A DNA stretch of 6,828 nt, from the NCBI GenBank assembly GCA_003123965.1, contig NNSL01000336.1, positions 1 through 6,828 on the forward strand. Direction: 5' to 3'. This DNA is from Balneolaceae bacterium SMO_bin1. GTDB taxonomy: Bacteria; Bacteroidota; Rhodothermia; Balneolales; Balneolaceae. The notes under the pieces were generated by a model. It searched no databases, had not been told where the DNA came from, and saw only the letters and a program-made list of their open reading frames with translations. The position numbers were made by a program, and so were the translations under genes. Every line of letters starts with the position of its first letter. The stretch's first letter is position 1. Positions 1-6,278 of this stretch are shown here, piece after piece.

Positions 1-1
1 T

Positions 2-338
2 ATGATAATAATACTACGACCCCGAAGACCTCAAAAAATTTTGAAAACGTTGACCGATTTCCAGGAAGAACTGGGGGAAAAGTTTTTTGAATATTACGGA
101 TCTGTTTTTTGAAGAGGGCGCGTTAACGGCTCGCGAAAAGTCACTGATCGCCTTGGCGGTGGCTCATGCCGTGCAGTGTCCCTATTGCATTGATGCCTAC
201 ACTACCGACACGCTCGAAAAAGGGGTAACCGAAGAGCAAATGATGGAGGCGGTGCACGTTGCAACGGCTATTCGTGGCGGCGCTTCGCTTGTACACGGTA
301 CCCAGATGATGAAACAAGTGAAGAAGTTGAGCATGTAA
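2..338 (+). CDS. Arsenosugar-associated peroxidase-like protein (AhpD/CMD fold), 5' part frameshifted
   Basis: Small carboxymuconolactone decarboxylase/AhpD-fold protein of the type that accompanies arsS in arsenosugar gene sets; the family is thought to do thiol redox chemistry through a CxxC pair, but its exact role in the pathway is not established. Only 87-338 (83 codons) is open as written. It carries the conserved core TAREKSLIALAVAHAVQ followed by CPYC (Cys31 and Cys34 of that piece) and the helix HVATAIRGGASLVHG. The ATG at 87 is not the real start: family-like sequence continues upstream in changing frames, YYDPEDLKKF (12-41), ENVDRF (43-60), QEELGEKFFEYYGSVF (62-109), then EEGALT from 111. 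Joining these needs removal of one base in the T run 39-42, one at 58-62 and one in the T run 105-110, and gives about 108 residues, normal for the family. The ATG at 2 is the probable start but also needs one base removed before 12. arsS follows 64 bases downstream. Family assignment is firm; the true 5' sequence is not. Confidence 0.8.
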
Positions 339-402
339 GTTTAATTTAGTGATGCCATTGCGTTAGGCACCGGGATCACTGCACCATAGAAATAAATTCT
401 AC

Positions 403-1451
403 ATGAAATCACTTAAAGCCCAACAACACGATCTATCTGATCCGGAAGTACAGCTGGAAGTTCTGAACCATCATTCCGAAAAATTAGAGCAGCTGCCTTC
501 GTTCGGGGAAAAACTGCGAGAAATTGACCTATTTCCGCTTCAGCCAACCGGCATTGAAATATTCCAAATCAATGTGGGGTATATGTGCAATATGACGTGC
601 AAGCACTGCCACGTTGATGCCGGGCCCGATCGTGAAGAAATTATGAGCCGGCAGACATTTGAATATTGCCTTGAGGCCCTGCGCGGGAGCGATATTGAAA
701 CCGTTGATTTAACCGGGGGGCACCGGAAATGAATCCGCATTTCAAGTGGTTTGTGGAAGAAGTTTCCAAGCTTGGCAAGCATATTATTGTCCGGTCGAAC
801 CTTACTATTCTTACCACAACGCCTAAGTATAAGGCGCTGCCGGAGTTTTTTGCCGAACATGGCGTTGAGGTGACATGCTCGCTCCCGTTTTACAACAAAT
901 CGCGCACCGACCGCCAGCGCGGAAAGGGCACCTATGATAAATCAGTGAAGGCGCTCAAAAGGCTTAACGAACTTGGGTATGGTACTGAGGGCACCGGGCT
1001 GGAGCTGAATTTAGTTTACAATCCCAATGGCGCATTTTTACCGGGCGGACAAGAGCAGCTGGAGCGTGACTTTAAACGCGAACTAAAACGCAAGCACGAT
1101 ATTGAATTCAATAACCTGTTCACCATCACCAATCTTCCCATCAGTCGGTATTTAAACTTTCTGCTGATGTCGGGAAATCTTGAAGAATACATGGAGAAGC
1201 TGGTCACTTCATTCAACCCGGCTGCAGCGCAGGGCGTAATGTGCCGTAATACCATATCAATTGGCTGGGATGGCAAATTGTATGATTGCGACTTCAATCA
1301 GATGCTGGAAATGCAAACCGGTAACGGTGCACCATCACACATAAAAAACTTTGATGAGCACATGCTCAACAATCGGGAAATACAAATTAACCAGCATTGT
1401 TTCGGTTGTACGGCCGGGGCGGGCAGCAGCTGTGGCGGGGAAACGACCTGA
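403..1451 (+). CDS. arsS: Arsenosugar biosynthesis radical SAM protein ArsS, interrupted by a 1-base frameshift
   Basis: Radical SAM enzyme that, from published work on ArsS, joins the 5'-deoxyadenosyl group of SAM to dimethylarsenite, giving the precursor of arsenosugars. The first piece (403-732) holds the [4Fe-4S] motif CxxxCxxC at Cys62, Cys66 and Cys69 (MCNMTCKHCH), followed by VDAGPDRE. The second piece (729-1451) begins MNPHFKWFVEE and ends in the Cys-rich DUF3641-type region: MCRNTISIGWDGKLYDCDFN and the tail CFGCTAGAGSSCGG. The pieces belong to one protein. Adding a single G to the run at 715-720 turns the ending TGGHRK into TGGAPEMNPHF, the family sequence of the SAM-binding GGE-like motif, and gives 349 residues, the usual length. 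In corrected numbering the downstream cysteines are 159, 281, 296, 333, 336 and 344. The ATG at 403 is the first in frame and has no obvious Shine-Dalgarno. As written the product would be a useless 109-residue stub. Identity is very likely; whether the gene is really broken is open. Confidence 0.92.
715..720 (+). other. Frameshift site: G run one base short in arsS
   Basis: Six consecutive G where seven are needed to read ACC GGG GGG GCA CCG GAA ATG (T-G-G-A-P-E-M). Upstream codons are in the frame of 403 and downstream codons in the frame of 729, so the change equals the loss of one base. The G run encodes the glycines of the radical SAM GGE-like motif. It is the longest G run I noticed in the window, which fits a homopolymer miscall or slippage. 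Confidence 0.85.
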
Positions 1452-1512
1452 GAATGATTGCTGTTAGGCGTAATAGAATTGTGGGATCTACTTGAAACAA
1501 AAATGGTGACTA

Positions 1513-2115
1513 GTGGCAGACACAGATAAGGCCCTGATAATTTTCATTAAGAATCCCCGGTTAGGAAACGTTAAAACGCGTCTTGCTGCTACGGTTGGAA
1601 ACCAGGAGGCATTACGGATATACAGGCAACTACTGAGTTATACGCGACGCGCAGCACTGGGCGTATCCGCCTATCGAGAGCTCTGGTATTCCCGACACAT
1701 TCCCGAAGGTGATGACTGGAGAGAAACTGACTTTACCAAAAAGTTACAGCACGGTAGTTCACTTGGGGAGCGTATGAAGCATGCTTTTCATATCGCCTTT
1801 GATGAAGGCCGCCGCCGTGTAGTAATTATTGGCAGTGACTGCGCGCAACTGCAGCCAGAGCATATCCAAGAGGCGTTTGAGAATCTCAACGACCACGAAG
1901 TAGTGATTGGCCCCGCCAACGATGGAGGTTACTATCTGCTGGGCACAAGCCAATTTATACCTGCACTTTTTGAAAATAAAGCGTGGAGCACCAACCGCGT
2001 TATGGAACAAACACTGCAAGATTGCAAAGAACTTAACCTCTCATACCATATGCTGGAAGAGTTAAACGATGTTGATACAGAAGCCGACTGGCAGCAGGTA
2101 AAAGATAAATTTTGA
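1513..2115 (+). CDS. TIGR04282 family arsenosugar biosynthesis glycosyltransferase (DUF2064)
   Basis: Intact 200-residue protein of the GT-A/nucleotidyltransferase-like fold that recurs beside arsS. Visible motifs in order are the nucleotide-binding start ALIIFIKNPRLGNVKTRLA (residues 7-25), LGERM (84-88), VVIIGSDC (103-110, the acidic DxD-like position), GPANDGGYYLLG (133-144) and LNDVDTEADW (184-193), all typical of the family. It is cytoplasmic, with no signal peptide or membrane segment. The donor and acceptor sugars are unknown; the role in arsenosugar maturation is inferred from gene context. The start is taken as GTG at 1513 because an in-frame stop (TGA at 1507) lies just upstream. 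An ATG at 1503 is out of frame and reads only eight codons, so a lost or gained base here is possible. The gene lies 61 bases after arsS and 24 bases before the next glycosyltransferase, which suggests co-transcription. Confidence 0.88.
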   Translation: MADTDKALIIFIKNPRLGNVKTRLAATVGNQEALRIYRQLLSYTRRAALGVSAYRELWYSRHIPEGDDWRETDFTKKLQHGSSLGERMKHAFHIAFDEGRRRVVIIGSDCAQLQPEHIQEAFENLNDHEVVIGPANDGGYYLLGTSQFIPALFENKAWSTNRVMEQTLQDCKELNLSYHMLEELNDVDTEADWQQVKDKF

Positions 2116-2139
2116 GGTTGAACTGAAACCATTGGCCGC

Positions 2140-2835
2140 ATGGATATATCCATCATCATACCCACGCTTAACGAAGAGGGGCAAATAGCTGCCACTTTGG
2201 ATGCGGTTAAAAAACGAGCTGCCCAACCCGAGGCTTTGGAAATAATTGTGGCTGACGGGAACAGTAACGATCGAACATGCCAGCAAGCTCAAGAGCGGGA
2301 CGCACGTATTATCACCGTTACGCAACGTCGTCGTTCTGTTCAAATGAACCAAGGAGCATTAGCCGCGCAAGCAGAAATCTTCTATTTTTTACATGCCGAT
2401 ACGCATCCGCCGGATAAATTTGATACCCATATTAGAAATGCCTTACAATCTGGTTACGATGCAGGCTGCTTCCAACTAACCTTTGATGAAGATACACCTC
2501 TACTCAATTTCTACAGCTGGTGCACACGCTTAGACCTAGACGTTTTTCGTTTTGGCGATCAAAGCCTGTTTATGCACCGCCGGGTGTTCGAACAAACCGG
2601 TGGGTTCCGGCGCGATTACCATTTGCTCGAAGATCAGGAAATGGTGCGCCACATAAAGCGGTATTTCCGATTCAAAATTTTGCCGCAGCAAGTGGTTACT
2701 TCGGCGCGAAAATATGAGCAGCACGGGCCGTTAAAACTGCAGCTCAAATACGCATTTTTATTGCTAATGCATAGGTTGGGTTTCGCACAGCAAAAGCTGC
2801 AAAAAATTTATAAAAACTGGCTCAGTGCCCAATAA
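2140..2835 (+). CDS. TIGR04283 family arsenosugar biosynthesis glycosyltransferase (GT2)
   Basis: Intact 231-residue family 2 glycosyltransferase, a normal length for the group. It opens with ISIIIPTLNEEGQI (residues 3-16) and has EIIVADGNSNDRT (34-46) for nucleotide-sugar binding and FLHADTHPP (83-91), where HAD holds the metal-binding Asp87 of the DxD-like motif. The acceptor-side signature is FGDQSLFMHRRVFEQTGGF (138-156) followed by LLEDQEM (162-168), with the ED pair expected for the catalytic base. It has no signal peptide; a hydrophobic stretch near 203-215 (YAFLLLMHRLGF) could touch the membrane but is short. It ends the four-gene arsenosugar run and a weak hairpin overlaps its stop codon. 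The pairing with the TIGR04282 enzyme is characteristic of arsenosugar loci; what each transfers is not known. Confidence 0.9.
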   Translation: MDISIIIPTLNEEGQIAATLDAVKKRAAQPEALEIIVADGNSNDRTCQQAQERDARIITVTQRRRSVQMNQGALAAQAEIFYFLHADTHPPDKFDTHIRNALQSGYDAGCFQLTFDEDTPLLNFYSWCTRLDLDVFRFGDQSLFMHRRVFEQTGGFRRDYHLLEDQEMVRHIKRYFRFKILPQQVVTSARKYEQHGPLKLQLKYAFLLLMHRLGFAQQKLQKIYKNWLSAQ

Positions 2836-2852
2836 GGCCGATAATCGGCTTT
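2834..2852 (+). terminator. Weak hairpin at the end of the arsenosugar operon
   Basis: An 8-bp stem (AAGGCCGA with TCGGCTTT, one G-T wobble) around the triloop TAA begins within the stop codon of the GT2 gene. Only three T close the stem and no further T tract follows, so it is a poor intrinsic terminator; it may protect the 3' end or give partial termination. Confidence 0.4.
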
Positions 2853-2895
2853 AGAAGGGTTTAATGCGGATTCAGTCTTAATGTTTTCGTAATCT

Positions 2896-2903
2896 TACGT
2901 TTG
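2896..2903 (+). promoter_or_regulatory. Candidate Bacteroidota-type -7 box of the TonB receptor gene
   Basis: TACGTTTG matches the TAnnTTTG consensus of the housekeeping sigma factor in Bacteroidota exactly. It sits 86 bases before the receptor ATG, in the only long gap between genes, and would give a leader of about 75-80 bases. I do not see a good TTG-type -33 element at the expected distance, so confidence is moderate. The leader carries no purine-rich ribosome binding site; the bases before the ATG are mainly A, C and T. Confidence 0.42.
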
Positions 2904-2989
2904 TTACCTTTATCACAACTTAAAAGCTGGATGACCTACCATCACTCAGCGATCATATAAATCCCAAATACACACACATCATATCGATT

Positions 2990-5900
2990 ATGAAACGTTA
3001 CTTACTGTTTTTTATTTCATTGATGATGTTGCCACTGATGGGGTTTGCTCAGGGGACGACTTCCGCGACTATTCAAGGAACCGTCTTCGATGAAAGTGGG
3101 CAAACACTACCAGGTGCCAATGTTGTTGCAATTCACGAGCCGACTGGTTCCCGCTATGGAACCGCTACCCGGTCAGACGGACGATACACGCTGCGAAACG
3201 TACGCGTTGGTGGTCCGTATACTGTTCAGGTGACTTTCGTGGGCTACAGTGCTCAAAAGAAAGAAATTACGAACGTTGAGCTCGGACAAACCGTAGACCT
3301 CGACTTTACACTGGAAGAGGGTTCACTTGCTCTCGATGAAATTTCGGTTGTAGCTCAGGTTGATCCGGTATTTAGTGCCGATCGAACCGGTGCAAAAACC
3401 AACATCTCTCGTGAAGAAATTGACCGAACGCCTACCCTAACCCGTTCGCTCGGAGATTTTACCCGCTTAACACCACAGGCCTCAGGCGGTGGAAGTTTCG
3501 GCGGTAACAATGATCGCTATAACAACCTCCTTGTTGATGGTGCTACCCTAAATGATGTGTTTGGCCTTGGTGAAGGTACGCCCGGTAGCTCAGCTGGCGT
3601 TGAGTCTCCAATTAGTCTGGACGCTATTGAGGAATTCAACGTTGAGATTGCACCTTACGAAGTAACCAATAACAACTTTAACGGTGCACAAATCAACGCC
3701 ATTACACGAAGTGGTTCAAACGATTATACCGGTTCCGTGTATTTCCAAACGCGTAACGAGACGTTTGCCGGGGATTATATCCTGGAAAATGGCGAAACCT
3801 CCAACGAACTGCAGGATTTCCAAGAGTCTTTCTATGGATTCCGTCTGGGTGGTCCAATTATTGAAGATAAGCTCTTTTTCTTTGTAAATGCTGAACTTAA
3901 GCGTGAAAGTGCACCGCTAAATGCCGGTATTCAGGGAAGCGGTGAAGCCAATATTTTCCCGGCTCCGCAAGGCCTCTTCAACGAAATAAGCGAGATTTTC
4001 CAGAACCAGTATAACTACGATCCAGGTGCGGTATCACCCCTTTCGCAAAGCCAGGATAACGACAAAGTACTGGCCAAGCTCGACTGGAATATTAATGATG
4101 CCAATAAACTGACCTTCCGCTACAATTATGTAGACGCTACTGATGAAGAAGGAATTGGACGTGGCCGATTTAGCTACGATTTCTCAAATCGTCAGTACAA
4201 TTTTAACAGTACCCAAAACTCATTTGTTGCTGAACTGAACAGCAACTTTGGAAACGATGCCTTTAACAACTTGCGCGTTGTTTATACGCGTATTCGTGAT
4301 TCACGCGACGTTGTTAGCCAAGCGTTCCCGCAAGTTGAGATCAGTCTTCCTATTGAAGATGAGTTCCGCAGCATCAATGTTGGAATCGATCGTTTCTCAC
4401 AAGCCAACGCCCTGGGCCAGGATCTAATTGAACTGACGGATAACTTCACGTACTCTGTTGGAAATCACGAACTAACACTGGGTACCAGTAACCAGTTCTT
4501 CAGCTTCAGTAACCTTTTTGTGCAGGATGACTTCGGAACCTACGAATTCCGCAGCCTTGAAGATCTCAGAGATGGAGATCCATTTGCTTACCAGTACAGC
4601 TACTTGCTTGAAGGCGGTAACAGAAAAGCAGAGTTCGACGGTATTCAGCTCGGATTTTACGCGCAAGATAAATGGTCAGTGAACGATCGCTTTACGGTAA
4701 CAGCCGGTCTCCGCGCTGATATACCCATCCTGCCAGACGAGCCTACATACAACCCAGCGGCAGAAGAAGCTTTTGGCCTGCGTACAGATAACGTAGCCAG
4801 CGGCAACGTACTGTGGTCTCCGCGTTTAGGATTTAACTATGACGCCAGCACCGACGAGACCATGACGCAGATTCGCGGTGGTATCGGTATCTTCTCTGGT
4901 CCTCCGCCTTTTGTGTGGATTTCTAACCAGTACAGCAACACCGGTGTTGACTACGGCCGTGTAGATGTTGATGACTTTAATAGCGATGCACTCGACGATG
5001 GCTTCTTTAGCCCCGACCCCGATGATCAGCCTACACCTGGTGATGGTTCCGGTCTTTCACCGATCCAGACATCAGAAATCAACCTGATTGCCGATGATTT
5101 CAAATATCCGCAATCTTTGAAGGTTAACTTGGCTGTTGACCGTGAACTGCCTGGGGGCGTAACGGCAACTCTTGAAGGTATCTACTCGAAAAATATCAAC
5201 GCGGTGACCTTCAAAAACCTCAACCTTGAGCAAGTAGGGACCACCAAATACGGTCGTCCATTGTACGGAGATGTATTCTTGAACAGCTTCTTCGGTAATG
5301 CTTCCGGTAGCCCTGCACGTATCGACGATCGATTCACGAACGCCATTTTGCTTGATAATGTAGACAAAGGCTACAACTACACCCTCACGGGTGAAGTGCA
5401 GAAGCAATTTGCCAGCGGTCTTGGGTTCAACCTTGCGTACACCTACAACCGTGCTGAAAGCATAAACAACGGTACATCCAGCCGTGCGATTTCAAACTGG
5501 CAATTCAACGAAAACAAAGACGTGAACGACCCGCGTTTAGGTACAGCTGACTTCGAAACCCGTCATCGTATACTGGCGCAGGCTTCATATCGCCTGGATT
5601 GGGCCAATGATCGTTTCGCCACGACCTTCTCGCTCATTTATGATGGTCGTTCCGGAACGCCGTTTAGCTGGATTTACAACGGTAACGCCAACGGCGATAC
5701 CCGTTTCGATAATGACTTGGTATACGTTCCTGCTTCAAGAGATGAAGTTATCTTAACAAGCGGCAACTGGAATGCTCTGAACGCTTTCATCAACGATAAC
5801 GAATCGCTTGATGATTACCGCGGTGAGGTAGTACCACGTGGAACGGCGAATGAACCATGGACCAACTTCCTGGACATGCGCATCAGCCAAGAGATTAAAA

Positions 5901-6190
5901 CATTCGGCGGGCAAACCCTCGAGTTTACTGCTGATATGTTTAACGTGCTGAACTTCCTGAATGAAGAGTGGGGCAAGCGTGAGTTTGTTTCGTTCAATAA
6001 CTACCGTATCTGGACTATCGAACAGTACGTAGATCAGGAGTATGCCAATGCCAACGGCCTCAGTGCTGAAGACATCGGCAAGCCGGTAATTAACTTTGAC
6101 CCGGCCGATGCTTACGACAGTGAAATTTTCCAAACCAGCGATGTTGGATCACGCTGGCAGCTGCAAATAGGGGTGCGTTACAGCTTCTAA
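2990..6190 (+). CDS. TonB-dependent outer-membrane receptor, Oar-like, with carboxypeptidase-regulatory domain
   Basis: Intact 1066-residue outer-membrane transporter. A Sec signal peptide (residues 1-21, MKRYLLFFISLMMLPLMGFAQ) is followed by a CarboxypepD_reg-like beta-sandwich (about 26-110, with QGTVFDESGQTLPGANV and GRYTLRNVRVGGPY). A linker with a possible TonB-box-like LDEISVVAQ (115-123) leads to the plug (about 125-240), which includes NNLLVDGATLND and GAQINAITRSGSNDYTGSVY. The rest is a long beta-barrel rich in alternating aromatic strands that ends VRYSF, with the C-terminal Phe typical of Bam substrates. It resembles Oar-type receptors more than canonical SusC, and no SusD-like gene adjoins it. 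An Asp-rich loop lies at 658-688. The substrate cannot be read from sequence. The gene has its own candidate promoter and a strong terminator, so it is probably transcribed alone. Such proteins import large or scarce solutes with energy from TonB/ExbBD. Confidence 0.93.
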   Translation: MKRYLLFFISLMMLPLMGFAQGTTSATIQGTVFDESGQTLPGANVVAIHEPTGSRYGTATRSDGRYTLRNVRVGGPYTVQVTFVGYSAQKKEITNVELGQTVDLDFTLEEGSLALDEISVVAQVDPVFSADRTGAKTNISREEIDRTPTLTRSLGDFTRLTPQASGGGSFGGNNDRYNNLLVDGATLNDVFGLGEGTPGSSAGVESPISLDAIEEFNVEIAPYEVTNNNFNGAQINAITRSGSNDYTGSVYFQTRNETFAGDYILENGETSNELQDFQESFYGFRLGGPIIEDKLFFFVNAELKRESAPLNAGIQGSGEANIFPAPQGLFNEISEIFQNQYNYDPGAVSPLSQSQDNDKVLAKLDWNINDANKLTFRYNYVDATDEEGIGRGRFSYDFSNRQYNFNSTQNSFVAELNSNFGNDAFNNLRVVYTRIRDSRDVVSQAFPQVEISLPIEDEFRSINVGIDRFSQANALGQDLIELTDNFTYSVGNHELTLGTSNQFFSFSNLFVQDDFGTYEFRSLEDLRDGDPFAYQYSYLLEGGNRKAEFDGIQLGFYAQDKWSVNDRFTVTAGLRADIPILPDEPTYNPAAEEAFGLRTDNVASGNVLWSPRLGFNYDASTDETMTQIRGGIGIFSGPPPFVWISNQYSNTGVDYGRVDVDDFNSDALDDGFFSPDPDDQPTPGDGSGLSPIQTSEINLIADDFKYPQSLKVNLAVDRELPGGVTATLEGIYSKNINAVTFKNLNLEQVGTTKYGRPLYGDVFLNSFFGNASGSPARIDDRFTNAILLDNVDKGYNYTLTGEVQKQFASGLGFNLAYTYNRAESINNGTSSRAISNWQFNENKDVNDPRLGTADFETRHRILAQASYRLDWANDRFATTFSLIYDGRSGTPFSWIYNGNANGDTRFDNDLVYVPASRDEVILTSGNWNALNAFINDNESLDDYRGEVVPRGTANEPWTNFLDMRISQEIKTFGGQTLEFTADMFNVLNFLNEEWGKREFVSFNNYRIWTIEQYVDQEYANANGLSAEDIGKPVINFDPADAYDSEIFQTSDVGSRWQLQIGVRYSF

Positions 6191-6214
6191 ATTTACCCTG
6201 CAGCTATTAATTTC

Positions 6215-6245
6215 AAGGGGCGGCTATATCAGTCGCCCCTTTTTT
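6215..6245 (+). terminator. Strong Rho-independent terminator after the TonB receptor
   Basis: A 10-bp stem (AAGGGGCGGC at 6215-6224 with GTCGCCCCTT at 6232-6241, one G-T wobble) closes a 7-base loop, and a run of six T (6240-6245) follows. It lies 24 bases past the receptor stop codon and separates the receptor from the downstream phosphodiesterase gene. Confidence 0.92.
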
Positions 6246-6278
6246 ATTTATCGAATTTTTTAACCAATCTTAATTACG

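Noticed and set aside
700..740. Programmed ribosomal frameshift producing full-length ArsS
   Set aside because: The G run lies in a conserved catalytic motif that homologues encode in a single frame, and I see no strong downstream stem or other recoding signal. A plain one-base loss is simpler.
540..860. 106-codon minus-strand frame over arsS
   Set aside because: Antisense shadow of the conserved radical SAM coding sequence; no recognisable protein features.
362..1469. GTTAGGC at 362-368 and 1463-1469 as integron attC core sites (GTTRRRY), which would make the genes cassettes
   Set aside because: No matching RYYYAAC inverse core lies at attC distance, the gaps are too short to hold a folded attC site, and the genes form a functionally coherent operon.
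2520..2717. 65-codon plus-strand frame within the GT2 gene
   Set aside because: Out-of-frame, Arg/Pro-rich composition, entirely inside a conserved glycosyltransferase.
5072..5407. 111-codon minus-strand frame inside the TonB receptor
   Set aside because: Shadow frame opposite an intact, recognisable beta-barrel gene; no family resemblance.
5753..6133. 126-codon minus-strand frame inside the TonB receptor
   Set aside because: Shadow of the receptor's C-terminal coding region, with no support from motifs or its own signals.
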